Assembly: GCF_019443425.1 (NCBI RefSeq)
Contig: NZ_CP080382.1
Span: 1,302,001 to 1,366,000, forward strand
DNA from: Arthrobacter sp. PAMC25284
GTDB lineage: Bacteria; Actinomycetota; Actinomycetes; Actinomycetales; Micrococcaceae
DNA: 64,000 bases
Direction of reading: 5' to 3'
The notes under the pieces were generated by a model, which did no database searches, was not told the origin of the DNA, and was given only the letters and a program-made list of their open reading frames with translations. Positions 9,966 through 18,116 of this stretch are shown piece by piece. Positions within the stretch are counted from its first letter, which is position 1; each line of letters opens with the position of its first letter. Position numbers and translations under genes: made by a program.

Positions 9966-10841
9966 GTGAGGGTGAGCGAAACCGGAGCCTTGAGGAAAAC
10001 GCCGGTCGGCGTCGGCATCCACCCGTGGACGCGCTATGTGGCCATGGGCGATTCGTTCACCGAGGGAATCGGTGACCCCGAACCGGCAAGTCCGGGAGGC
10101 CACCGCGGCTGGGCGGACCGGGTCGCCGAGGAGTTGAGCCGTGGCCACAGCGACTTCGCCTACGCCAACCTTGCCGTCCGTGGCCGGTTGCTGCAGCAGA
10201 TTGTCGACCAGCAAATGGCGCACTGCCTCTCCTTACGGCCGGACCTCATCTCGCTCTCAGCGGGCGGCAATGACCTGATCCGCCCCGGCGGCGATCCCGA
10301 TGTATTGGCCGAGAAGCTGGATTCAGTAGTCCAGATCCTGAGCCTGGGCGGTGCCACGGTGGTCTTGTTCAACGGTCCGGATTCGGGGGCTTCGGTGCTT
10401 GGCCGGATCCGGAGCAAGATTGCGATCTACAACGAGAACCTTCGTACCGTCGCGGCCCGGCACGATGCTGTGATCGCGGACATGTGGTCCCTGCGCCAGC
10501 TCCGTGATCCGCAGATGTGGGACGCCGACCGGCTGCACTTTTCACCCCTCGGCCATCACACCATCGCTGCAATGGTGCTGGATGCGCTCAATGTCGAGCA
10601 CAGCCTGGAGCCGCTCTCCCCCAAGCCCCTGCCACAGGCCGGCTGGCGGGAGGCCCGCTCCGGCGATCTGGTGTGGGCCAGGGAGTACTTTGTGCCGTGG
10701 GTGGTCCGCCGGTTGCGGCACCAGTCATTGGGCGACGGCGTCACGGCCAAGCGGCCCTCGCCGGGCCCGGTCTTCGGTCCCGGGGTGCCGTTGGGGTCCG
10801 GCGAGGGCCCGCCCGGCACCGACGAGCCCGCACGCTTGTGA
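9966..10841 (+). CDS. SGNH/GDSL hydrolase
   Basis: A 291-residue esterase/lipase of the SGNH superfamily. Block I is AMGDSFTEG (nucleophile Ser), block III is SAGGNDLIRPGG (oxyanion Asn) and block V is DADRLHFSPLGH (Asp and His). No signal peptide is evident, so it is probably cytoplasmic. GTG 9966 is chosen, with AGGAT directly before it; GTG 9972 is an alternative two codons later. The C-terminal 50 residues are Pro/Gly-rich and poorly defined. A SHOCT-domain membrane gene follows after 43 bases on the same strand. Confidence 0.85.
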   Translation: MRVSETGALRKTPVGVGIHPWTRYVAMGDSFTEGIGDPEPASPGGHRGWADRVAEELSRGHSDFAYANLAVRGRLLQQIVDQQMAHCLSLRPDLISLSAGGNDLIRPGGDPDVLAEKLDSVVQILSLGGATVVLFNGPDSGASVLGRIRSKIAIYNENLRTVAARHDAVIADMWSLRQLRDPQMWDADRLHFSPLGHHTIAAMVLDALNVEHSLEPLSPKPLPQAGWREARSGDLVWAREYFVPWVVRRLRHQSLGDGVTAKRPSPGPVFGPGVPLGSGEGPPGTDEPARL

Positions 10842-10884
10842 CCCGGTGCCATACTGGAAGGACACTCCTGAGAGGTGCAGTACC

Positions 10885-11457
10885 GTGAGCAATCTGTTCT
10901 TATGGATCATCATTTTATCCTTCCTGGTCCCGATGGCGCTGCGGATGTACCGGAGATCCGTGCAGCGCCGGAACCAGGACCAGGGCCTGAACAGCGGCTA
11001 TCCGGGTCAGCCGGACGGGCGGGCCCCGGGTGCGTTCGGACCATTCCCGGGCCAGTATCCAGGCCGGCCAAATACCCAGCCGCGGGATGGCTACACCCAG
11101 CAGGACTATTTCAGTGGCGGGTTCCGGCCGCCCTACCCGGGCCAGCCGGTGCCGCCCCTGCCCCAGCCCCACCCGGAGCAGGGCTACCCCGGACAGGGCT
11201 ACCCCGGGCAGGCCTATCCGGGCCAGCCGATCCCGGACGCGGCCCCCTACCAGGACAGCCCCGGATATACGAAGAATCCGCCGTCCTCCCAGCAGCCGCC
11301 GACCGGCGGCCCCGGCGCCCCGGCCCCGGCGGCCTCCCCGTCAACCCCACAGGGGTTCCGGGCGCGCAAGCTCGCGGAACTCGACCGGCGCTACAGCGAC
11401 GGCGAACTTGCCATGGAGGAATACATGGCCCTGCGTGCCGAAATCATGAAGGGCTGA
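10885..11457 (+). CDS. membrane-anchored SHOCT-domain protein with Pro/Gly/Tyr/Gln-rich linker
   Basis: A 190-residue protein in three parts: one N-terminal membrane helix (LFLWIIILSFLVPMAL), a disordered linker of roughly 120 residues containing repeated GYPGQ/AYPGQ units, and a C-terminal SHOCT helix hairpin (RKLAELDRRYSDGELAMEEYMALRAEIMK). SHOCT is a short oligomerisation domain common at the ends of actinobacterial membrane proteins. GTG 10885 is chosen, with AGAGG 9 bases upstream. It may be co-transcribed with the SGNH hydrolase. Function unknown. It is convergent with mmsA, whose stop is 8 bases away. Confidence 0.8.
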   Translation: MSNLFLWIIILSFLVPMALRMYRRSVQRRNQDQGLNSGYPGQPDGRAPGAFGPFPGQYPGRPNTQPRDGYTQQDYFSGGFRPPYPGQPVPPLPQPHPEQGYPGQGYPGQAYPGQPIPDAAPYQDSPGYTKNPPSSQQPPTGGPGAPAPAASPSTPQGFRARKLAELDRRYSDGELAMEEYMALRAEIMKG

Positions 11458-11464
11458 CCACCGA

Positions 11465-12949
11465 TCAGTTGACCTGCGGGAAACCAAGGTCGATCACTGA
11501 GGTGGAGGGATCGGGCCAGCGGGTGGTGACCACCTTGCCGCGGGTGTAGAAACGGATGCTTTCCGGGCCGTACATGTGGGTGTCGCCGAAGAGCGAGTTC
11601 TTCCACCCGCCGAAGCTGAAGGTGCCCACCGGGACCGGAATCGGGACATTGACACCCACCATGCCGACCTCGACGTCGAATTCGAACTGCCGGGCGGCAC
11701 CGCCGTCGCGGGTGAAGATGGCCACACCGTTGCCAAATTCGTTGTCGTTGACCAGCTGCACGGCGTCGCTGTAGCTTTCCACCCGCACCACGGACAGGAC
11801 CGGGCCGAAGATCTCATCGTCGTAGACCTTCATACCTGGCTTGACATGGTCAATCAGGCTGACGCCGATGAAGAAGCCGTTGGAATCGAACTCCTGCGTC
11901 CGGCCGTCCACCACGACAGTGGCGCCTTCGTCCGCAGCGCCGCCAACGTAGGAGGCGACCTTGTCGCGGTGCTCGGCGGTGATGAGCGGCCCCATCTGCG
12001 AGGCCGGGTCCGTGCCCGGGCCGATCTTCAGCTCGGCCATCCGGCTCGTGATCGCCGCAATGAGGTCATCGGCGATGTTACCCACCGCAACCAGCACGCT
12101 GACCGCCATGCAACGCTCTCCGGCGGAGCCGTAGGCGGCTGAAATGGCGGCGTCGGCGGCCATATCGAGGTCAGCGTCGGGCAGAACGACCATATGGTTC
12201 TTGGCCCCGCCGAGGGCCTGGACACGTTTGCCGTGGTCCGCGGCGCGGCGGTAGACGGACTGGGCGATCGGTGTGGAGCCGACGAAGCTGATTGCTTTGA
12301 CCTCCGGGTGTTCGAGGAGGACGTCCACGGCTTCCTTGTCTCCGTGCACCACATTGAGGACCCCTGCCGGCAGGCCGGCTTCCATAAAGAGCTGGGCGAT
12401 GAAGACGGCTGAGGACGGGTCCTTTTCGCTAGGCTTGAGCAATACCGTGTTACCGCACGCCAGCGCGCTGCCGATCATCCACAGCGGCACCATGGCAGGG
12501 AAATTGAACGGTGTGATGCAGGCAACGACACCGACGGGCTGGCGCACCGAGTGGACGTCGACGCCGCTGGCCACCTGTTCGGAGCGCTCCCCCTTGAGCG
12601 CCTGGGACAGCCCGGTGGCGAATTCGATGTTCTCCAGACCGCGGGTGATCTCGCCCTCGGCGTCGGAGAGGACCTTGCCGTGCTCGCTGGTCAGGATCGC
12701 TGCCAGCTCGGGGCGGCGCTGCAGGAGCAGTTCGCGGACGCGGAAGAAGATGTTGGTGCGTTTGGCCAGGCTCATCGCCCGCCAGCCGGGCAGGGCGGCG
12801 CGGGCGGCCGCGATGGCCTCCTCGACACGTGCCGCCGAAGCCAGCACCACTTCCTTTTCCTGCTCGCCGGTGGCCGGGTTGAAGACCGGGCCGAAGCGCT
12901 CGGCGTCGTGGATCAGTTCGCCGTTGATGACGTGTGGGATGCGTTCCAT
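11465..12949 (-). CDS. mmsA: methylmalonate-semialdehyde dehydrogenase (CoA-acylating)
   Basis: NAD- and CoA-dependent enzyme converting methylmalonate semialdehyde to propionyl-CoA (and malonate semialdehyde to acetyl-CoA) at the end of valine and inositol breakdown. It has 494 residues, the usual length. Family marks are ITPFNFPAMVPLWM, LKPSEKDPS, GSTPIAQ, the GAKNHMVVLPDADLD block and the catalytic Cys in AYGSAGERCMAVS. AAAGAGAT lies before the ATG. It follows mmsB... in reverse: mmsA is transcribed from 12949 and lies downstream of mmsB (47-base gap), so mmsB-mmsA form one minus-strand operon divergent from a LysR regulator. Confidence 0.93.
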   Translation of the reverse strand: MERIPHVINGELIHDAERFGPVFNPATGEQEKEVVLASAARVEEAIAAARAALPGWRAMSLAKRTNIFFRVRELLLQRRPELAAILTSEHGKVLSDAEGEITRGLENIEFATGLSQALKGERSEQVASGVDVHSVRQPVGVVACITPFNFPAMVPLWMIGSALACGNTVLLKPSEKDPSSAVFIAQLFMEAGLPAGVLNVVHGDKEAVDVLLEHPEVKAISFVGSTPIAQSVYRRAADHGKRVQALGGAKNHMVVLPDADLDMAADAAISAAYGSAGERCMAVSVLVAVGNIADDLIAAITSRMAELKIGPGTDPASQMGPLITAEHRDKVASYVGGAADEGATVVVDGRTQEFDSNGFFIGVSLIDHVKPGMKVYDDEIFGPVLSVVRVESYSDAVQLVNDNEFGNGVAIFTRDGGAARQFEFDVEVGMVGVNVPIPVPVGTFSFGGWKNSLFGDTHMYGPESIRFYTRGKVVTTRWPDPSTSVIDLGFPQVN

Positions 12950-12996
12950 GGGATCTCTTTCGTGAAGTGTGTCGTGAAGGCCGGTACTGCGGCGTG

Positions 12997-13899
12997 CTAG
13001 CGAGCGGCGTCGAGGGAACCGTCGACGAGCTTGACGATCATGGAGCAGTCCATGCCGGACTGGCCGGAGTCGATCAACCGCTGGAAGAGCTGCTGGACGT
13101 GCTCGCCGATTTCGAGCGGGGTGCCGGTGTCGCGGGCGGCGCTGATGGCCAACCCGATGTCCTTATTGGCCAGCTCGGTGGTGAACGTGGGCGCGAAGTC
13201 GTTGTTTGAGGCGGCGGTGGGCACAACGCCGGGCATCGGGTACCAGGTCCGCATGGCCCAGCTGTCCCCGGAGGAGACAGCTGCGATGTCCCAGAAGGTC
13301 TGCTTGTCCAGGCCCAGCCGGTCAGCCAAAACGGCCCCCTCGGCCGCCGCGGCCAGGCTGATGAAGAGCATGAGGTTGTTGCAGATCTTTGCGGCCTGGC
13401 CGGATGTTGCACCGCCGGTCGGGAAGATGTTGGCGGACATCGGCGTGATGTAAACGCTCGCATCGGCGACGGCTCCGGCCTCTCCGCCGACCATAAAGGT
13501 CAGGGTTCCGGCTTTCGCTCCGCTCATTCCGCCGGAGACGGGGGCATCAACAAAGCGGAAGCCTGCCTCCGCAGCGGCGTCGTGCAGGGCCTGGGCGGAG
13601 GCGATGTCTATCGTCGAGGAGTCGATGAGCAACGTGCTGGTGACGGCGTGGGCGAGTACGCCGTCCGGGCCGAGGTACACGGCGCGGGCGTGCTCACCCT
13701 TGGGCAGCATGGTGAAGACAGCATCCGCCCCCGCGACTGCCTCGGCGATACCGGCCGCGGGCTTGACACCCGCAGTTTCGGCGGCGGCAACGGCCTCGGG
13801 ATTGAGGTCGAACCCACGCACTTCGTGGCCGGCGGCTACCAGGTGTCCTGCCATGGACCCGCCCATGTTCCCCAGTCCGATCCAAGCGATTACTGCCAT
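12997..13899 (-). CDS. mmsB: 3-hydroxyisobutyrate dehydrogenase
   Basis: NAD-dependent beta-hydroxyacid dehydrogenase that oxidises 3-hydroxyisobutyrate to methylmalonate semialdehyde, the substrate of the adjacent MmsA. It has 300 residues. The N-terminal dinucleotide site is WIGLGNMGGSMAGHLV, the substrate loop is FVDAPVSGGMSGAKAGTL and the catalytic Lys lies in GQAAKICNNLML. AAAGGAG stands 8-9 bases before ATG 13899. It is the first gene of the pair mmsB-mmsA. The upstream gap to the LysR gene carries a symmetrical TGTGCAT site. Confidence 0.93.
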   Translation of the reverse strand: MAVIAWIGLGNMGGSMAGHLVAAGHEVRGFDLNPEAVAAAETAGVKPAAGIAEAVAGADAVFTMLPKGEHARAVYLGPDGVLAHAVTSTLLIDSSTIDIASAQALHDAAAEAGFRFVDAPVSGGMSGAKAGTLTFMVGGEAGAVADASVYITPMSANIFPTGGATSGQAAKICNNLMLFISLAAAAEGAVLADRLGLDKQTFWDIAAVSSGDSWAMRTWYPMPGVVPTAASNNDFAPTFTTELANKDIGLAISAARDTGTPLEIGEHVQQLFQRLIDSGQSGMDCSMIVKLVDGSLDAAR

Positions 13900-13960
13900 G
13901 ACGAAAGCTCCTTTGCTCGTGGTGTGCTGTGGCCTGTGTCAACCATCACACGCTGCTAGA

Positions 13961-13969
13961 GTGCATTCA
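13961..13969. promoter_or_regulatory. half-site GTGCATTCA of the LysR operator
   Basis: GTGCATTCA is the exact reverse complement of TGAATGCAC at 13998-14006 inside the main palindrome, and lies 29 bases away toward mmsB. Two spaced sites fit the usual recognition-site/activation-site pattern of LysR regulators. Confidence 0.5.
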
Positions 13970-13991
13970 AGGTAAAAAACCACAGACGGCG

Positions 13992-14007
13992 TGTGCATGA
14001 ATGCACA
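13992..14007. promoter_or_regulatory. perfect inverted repeat, probable LysR-family operator
   Basis: Arms TGTGCAT (13992-13998) and ATGCACA (14001-14007) with 2-base spacer GA. It lies 20 bases upstream of the LysR start and about 93 bases upstream of mmsB. A matching 7-2-7 site is found upstream of the MHS transporter at 16573-16588. Confidence 0.65.
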
Positions 14008-14026
14008 GATGTAGGAGCGGCACCAG

Positions 14027-14932
14027 ATGGACCTGAAGCGGCTACCGAGCCCGGATGACCTGCTGATCCTGCTGACGGTGGCCCGGCTGGGCCGGTTCAA
14101 CGCTGTCGCGGAAACTCTGGGCACGACCCACACCACCATTTCGCGGCGAATTCTGGCATTGGACAAACAACTCGGGGGCCGGACCCTCGAACGCATCCCG
14201 CACGGCTGGGAACTCACCGAACTCGGCAGCCAGGCGGTGGCCGCTGCCGAATCGATTGAGGGCACCCTTGGCCTCCTCGCCGGGCGGCTCAGCCACAGCG
14301 GCGACACGCTCTCCGGCGTCGTCCGGATCAGCACTCCCGACGGTTTTGGCGCCGAGTTCGTGGCCCCGGCCCTCGTGCGCCTGCAGCGTGCGCACCCCCT
14401 GCTCAACGTCGAACTGCTCAGCGACACCCGCAAGGTCAGCAGAAACCGGTCCGGGGTGGACCTGGAAGTGGTGGTCGGCAACCTCGAACCCGGCAACGCC
14501 CAGCCAATTTTTCTGAGCAACTATTTCCTGCGGCTGTACGCGAGCCCCTCGTACGCCAGGGATCACGGGCTTCCTGAGACCCTGGATGATGTCCGGCAGC
14601 ACGGCTTCGTCTCGTACGTGGAGTCCGCGCTCAAAGTGGAGGAACTGGGCCACCGGTCCACCCAGTTGCCGGTCCCCCGGTCCAGTTTCCAGGCGACGAG
14701 CATCTTCGCCCAGGTCGAGGCTGTGCGCCGCGGTGCCGGCATCGGACTGCTGCCGAACTTTATGGTGACACGCAGGACCGGGCTCCTGCCGGTACTGCCC
14801 CATGACTTCCAGCGCCAGCTCCCCATCTGGGCGGTGGCGCGTGCCGAATCGCTGCGCTCGGCCGCCGTCCAGGCCGTGCTCGCCTCGCTCCGCAGCGAAA
14901 TCCAGGACCGCGGGGAAGACCTCGGCGGTTAG
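14027..14932 (+). CDS. LysR-family transcriptional regulator (probably controls mmsBA)
   Basis: A 301-residue regulator. The N-terminal winged helix is LLILLTVARLGRFNAVAETLGTTHTTISRRILALDKQLGGRTL (about residues 12-54), followed by a LysR substrate domain ending in AVEAVRRGAGIGLLPNFMV. The effector is unknown; 3-hydroxyisobutyrate or a related acid is a guess from context. AGGAG lies 9 bases before the ATG. It is transcribed away from mmsB with a palindromic operator in the shared gap, so autoregulation and control of mmsBA are likely. A strong terminator follows. Confidence 0.9.
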   Translation: MDLKRLPSPDDLLILLTVARLGRFNAVAETLGTTHTTISRRILALDKQLGGRTLERIPHGWELTELGSQAVAAAESIEGTLGLLAGRLSHSGDTLSGVVRISTPDGFGAEFVAPALVRLQRAHPLLNVELLSDTRKVSRNRSGVDLEVVVGNLEPGNAQPIFLSNYFLRLYASPSYARDHGLPETLDDVRQHGFVSYVESALKVEELGHRSTQLPVPRSSFQATSIFAQVEAVRRGAGIGLLPNFMVTRRTGLLPVLPHDFQRQLPIWAVARAESLRSAAVQAVLASLRSEIQDRGEDLGG

Positions 14933-14951
14933 GGCGCGAGACTGCGGCAGA

Positions 14952-15000
14952 CGACAGCCGCCCCCGTCCGGATGGTCCGGGCGGGGGCGGCTGTCGTTTT
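14952..15000. terminator. strong rho-independent terminator after the LysR gene
   Basis: A long stem of about 20 bp pairs CGACAGCCGCCCCCG... with its complement ending at CTGTCG, with one mismatch/bulge and loop TGG, followed by TTTT on the plus strand. It can also serve the convergent transporter gene. Confidence 0.9.
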
Positions 15001-15050
15001 GGCGCTTATTGCGCAGCGTTATGTCCTTGCTGGTGGCAGGAAACGCGGCC

Positions 15051-16434
15051 TTATCGCTTGGCGGCTGCGAGCAGATCGGCGGTCCCGCGGGCGTCGGCTG
15101 CGTCGACGTCGTGCAGGGAAATCCCCTTGGTCTCCTTGAGGAAGTACACCGCAACCAGGGTCACGATGCACGCCCCGAGCAGGTACAGGGCTACCGGGAC
15201 GGAGGACTTGAACTGGCCCAGCAGGGATGCTGCGATGATCGGAGCCATCGAACCGGCAACGATCGAGGTCACCTGGTAGCCCAGGGAGACACCGGAGTAG
15301 CGCATACGGGTCGGGAACATCTCGGCCATGATCGAGGGCTGACCGGCGTACATGAGGGCGTGGAACATCAGGCCGATCGTAATCGCGGCAAGAATAATGA
15401 GGTCGTTCCCGGTGTCCATCATCGGGAAGGCGAAGAAGCCCCAGGTGCCGCCGAGAATCGCGCCGGCCGCGTAGACCGGTTTGCGTCCGAACGCGTCGGA
15501 GAGCCGGCCGACCAGCGGGACCGCGCAGAAGTGGATGAAGTGCGCCACGAGCAGGAGCAGCAGGATCCGTGAGGTGTCCGTCTGCACGATGACCTTGAGG
15601 TAGGTGATGGAGAACGTAACCACGAGGTAGTACAGGATGTTCTCCGCGAAGCGCAGGCCCCATGGCGGTGAAAACGCCCCGCGGGTAGCGGCGGAACACT
15701 TCGGCGACGCCGTACCCCTTCTTTTCCAGGGTCACTTCCTTCTGTGCTTCGAGGAAGATGGGGGCGTCGCTGACCTTGGTGCGGATGTAGTAGCCGACCA
15801 GAACGATGACGGCAGAGAGCCAGAAGGCAACCCGCCAGCCCCAGCCGAGGAATTCCGCGGGCGCCAGGGTGGAGGACAGGGTGAACAGGACGCCGGTGGC
15901 GAGCAGGTTGCCCAGCGGCACCGCGGACTGCGGCCAGCTGGACCAGAAGCCGCGGGACTTGCTCGGGCTGTGCTCGGCGACCAGAAGGACGGCGCCACCC
16001 CATTCGCCGCCGACAGCGAAGCCCTGGGCGAAGCGGAGGAAGACCAGCAGGGCCGGGGCCCAGTAGCCGATCTGGGCGAAGGTCGGCAGGCAGCCCATCA
16101 GGAAGGTGGAGACGCCGACGAGGATGATGCTCAACTGCAGCAGTTGTTTGCGGCCGAACTTATCGCCGAAGTGGCCGAAGACGATGCCGCCGATCGGGCG
16201 GGCCACGAAGCCGACGGCGTAGGTCAGGAACGCGGCGATGATGCCGTCCAGCTCCGTACCGGAATTGGGGAAGAAGACCTTGCCAAAGACCAGGGTGGCC
16301 GCGGAGGCGTACAGGAAGAATTCGTACCATTCAACGACGGTGCCGGCCATCGAGGCCGCTACTACCTTCTTTAGTCCGGAGGACTCCGGATCAGTCTGCG
16401 CGGGGCGCCTCGCGGCGGGATTACCAACACTCAT
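15051..16434 (-). pseudogene. MFS transporter, metabolite:H+ symporter type, frameshifted
   Basis: A twelve-helix transporter of the MHS family (citrate, proline/betaine or shikimate type). The first part has [31 protein letters not shown] and [17 protein letters not shown]; the second resumes as [18 protein letters not shown] with the [10 protein letters not shown] loop. The frame breaks at GGCCCC 15656-15661: on the coding strand ATGGGGCC should read ATGGGCC to join GVFTAMG to [11 protein letters not shown]. Removing one base gives 460 residues, a full-length family member. The start ATG 16434 has AGAGGAG 6 bases upstream. It lies downstream of metX, but an operator like that of the neighbouring LysR gene lies upstream, suggesting uptake of an mms-pathway substrate. 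The frameshift is probably a sequence error. Confidence 0.8.
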
Positions 16435-16572
16435 GGGAACTCCTCTGGCGTCTTCTTCGACACCGTTTGAACCAATGGACTCGGATGCGTGTGACATGGC
16501 GCACACGGCATCATTACCCATGAGTATGTCCGGCTCCAGCCCTGGTCTCAACGGCCATTAGCGCAGGGCGCA

Positions 16573-16588
16573 TCTGCAAATATGCACA
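16573..16588. promoter_or_regulatory. candidate second operator for the mms LysR regulator
   Basis: TCTGCAA, 2-base spacer AT, ATGCACA: the right arm is identical to the mms operator arm and the geometry (7-2-7) is the same; the left arm matches 5 of 7. It lies 139 bases upstream of the transporter start. Confidence 0.45.
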
Positions 16589-16600
16589 GACCAGCCGGGG

Positions 16601-17806
16601 CTAGCCGAAGAAGTGGCTGCGTAACTGCCCGCTGAGCTGGCCGATTTCGGTCAGGAATCCGTCGTGTCCGATGGGCGAGTCGATCATGTGCAGGACGGCG
16701 CCACCGGGCAGCGCCTCGGCCAGTTCCAGGGACTGGGCAGGGAAGTACAGCCGGTCGGACTCCACGGCTGCGATCAGGAACTTCGCTGTGGCCGCCGCCA
16801 GGGATGCGCTAAGGGCCCCGCGCCCCCGGCATACGTCGTGGCTCATCAGCGCTTCGGTGATGGCGATGTAGCTGTTGGCGTCGAAGCGCCGGACCAGCTT
16901 GCTCCCTTGGTGGTCCAGGTAGCTCTCCACCTGGTAGCGCCCCCGCCCGGCCACCGATCCGGCTTCCAGCGGAGCTTCGGCCCCCTGGGGATTCCGGCCG
17001 AACCGTCCGTCCAGTTCGGCGGCGGAGCGGTACGTGATGTGCGCGATCCTGCGCGCCAGGGCGAGGCCGGCTTCCGGCTGCGGACCGCCGTAGTAGTTCC
17101 CGCCGCGGAAATTGGGATCCTGCCGGATCGCCAGGGTCTGGGCCTGCGCAAAGGCGATCTGCTCGGCGGTGCTGCTCGCGCCGACTGAAATCACGGCGCA
17201 GTGCCGGACCCTTTCCGGGTAGGTAACGGCCCATTCGAGGGCACGTGCCCCGCCCAACGAACCGCCCAGGACAGCGTACCAACTCCCGATCCCCAGGGCG
17301 TCAGCGAGCCTGGCCTCGGCCGCGGTGGTGTCCCGCAGGGTGACCAGCGGGAACCGGGATCCCCAGGGCTGTCCGTCCGGCGCCGGCGTCGAGGGCCCCG
17401 TGGAGCCGTAGCAGCCGCCCAGGATGTTGATGGAGACCACGAAGTACCGGTCCGTATCCACGGGCGCACCGGGGCCGGCGAGTTCTTCCCACCAGCCGGG
17501 CTCCTCGCTGGCGCCGCGCGTGACGTGGGTGTCCCCGGTGAGGGCGTGTTCGATCAGCACGGCGTTGGAGCCGTCGGCGTTAAGGGTGCCCCATGTTTCG
17601 TAGCCGAGGACCACGTCCGGGAGCGTCACGCCGCATTCGAGGTCCAGGGCACCGATCCGGAGGTACTGGACGGTCCCGTCCGGCGCCCCGGCCGGGGGCG
17701 CAGGGTGAACGTCCGCGACCCGGGCCGGTGCGGACGCTGCGCATGTCCCGGCGTTGCGGGACGGTGTGGTTTCGGGGACACCACTGCGGGTGATGGAAAT
17801 CGTCAT
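16601..17806 (-). CDS. metX: homoserine O-acetyltransferase
   Basis: Moves an acetyl group from acetyl-CoA to homoserine, the first committed step of methionine synthesis. It has 401 residues. The alpha/beta-hydrolase-like core shows VLIEHALTGDTH, NILGGCYGSTGPST, the nucleophile elbow GGSLGG, YYGG in the substrate tunnel region, Asp in VESDRLY and His in SPIGHDGFL. ATG 17806 is preceded by GAGG at a good distance. A SAM-IV riboswitch fills the leader and ends about 15 bases from the start codon, so ligand-dependent blocking of translation is plausible. Its product is used by MetY, encoded just upstream on the same strand. Confidence 0.95.
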   Translation of the reverse strand: MTISITRSGVPETTPSRNAGTCAASAPARVADVHPAPPAGAPDGTVQYLRIGALDLECGVTLPDVVLGYETWGTLNADGSNAVLIEHALTGDTHVTRGASEEPGWWEELAGPGAPVDTDRYFVVSINILGGCYGSTGPSTPAPDGQPWGSRFPLVTLRDTTAAEARLADALGIGSWYAVLGGSLGGARALEWAVTYPERVRHCAVISVGASSTAEQIAFAQAQTLAIRQDPNFRGGNYYGGPQPEAGLALARRIAHITYRSAAELDGRFGRNPQGAEAPLEAGSVAGRGRYQVESYLDHQGSKLVRRFDANSYIAITEALMSHDVCRGRGALSASLAAATAKFLIAAVESDRLYFPAQSLELAEALPGGAVLHMIDSPIGHDGFLTEIGQLSGQLRSHFFG

Positions 17807-17821
17807 GTGCGGACCTCACTT

Positions 17822-17933
17822 AGCGCTTGCCCGCCGTCGACTGAACGGCAGGCCAGGTCCTCACCCGGGGCACCCCGCCGCTAAAGGAGGGTTGCCGGCC
17901 AGCAAGCCGGGGCTGTCACTGGCACTCATGACC
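17822..17933 (-). ncRNA. SAM-IV riboswitch in the metX leader
   Basis: On the minus strand the leader begins GGTCATGAGTGCCAG, continues with a CCCCGGCTTGCTGGCCGGCAACC block and a GGCGGGGTGCCCCGGGTGA block, then GGACCTGGCC, and ends with a hairpin and GGGCAAGCGC. This order matches the actinobacterial SAM-IV class as I remember it. It shares nearly all these blocks with the metY leader. A -10-like TACACT lies exactly 7 bases upstream of the first G. Confidence 0.88.
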
Positions 17934-17940
17934 TTTTATG

Positions 17941-17946
17941 AGTGTA
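17941..17946 (-). promoter_or_regulatory. -10 box TACACT of metX
   Basis: TACACT lies 7 bases before the riboswitch. The same hexamer at the same distance precedes the metY riboswitch, which supports transcription starting at the first base of the aptamer in both cases. Confidence 0.6.
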
Positions 17947-18011
17947 CGAAACAGGGCGGGGAAATGGCGAAGAATGTGACTTCCATATGACAGCCGGACC
18001 TGGCCGCAGGA

Positions 18012-18097
18012 ATTTCCCCATCTTTGAGGGCCGGTTCGGGCGGGCCGCCCCGAAACATCGGCGGGTGCCGGCGTCGTTGGCGCAAAGATGGGGAAAT
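18012..18097. repeat. long interrupted inverted repeat between metY and metX
   Basis: ATTTCCCCATCTTTG (18012-18026) and CAAAGATGGGGAAAT (18083-18097) are perfect 15-base complements separated by 56 bases, and the loop carries its own GC-rich partial palindrome around GGGCGGGCCGCCCC. It begins about 20 bases after the metY stop, so it may end the metY transcript; it has no U tract. Confidence 0.8.
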
Positions 18098-18116
18098 CCG
18101 GCGCAGGCCGGTAGCC

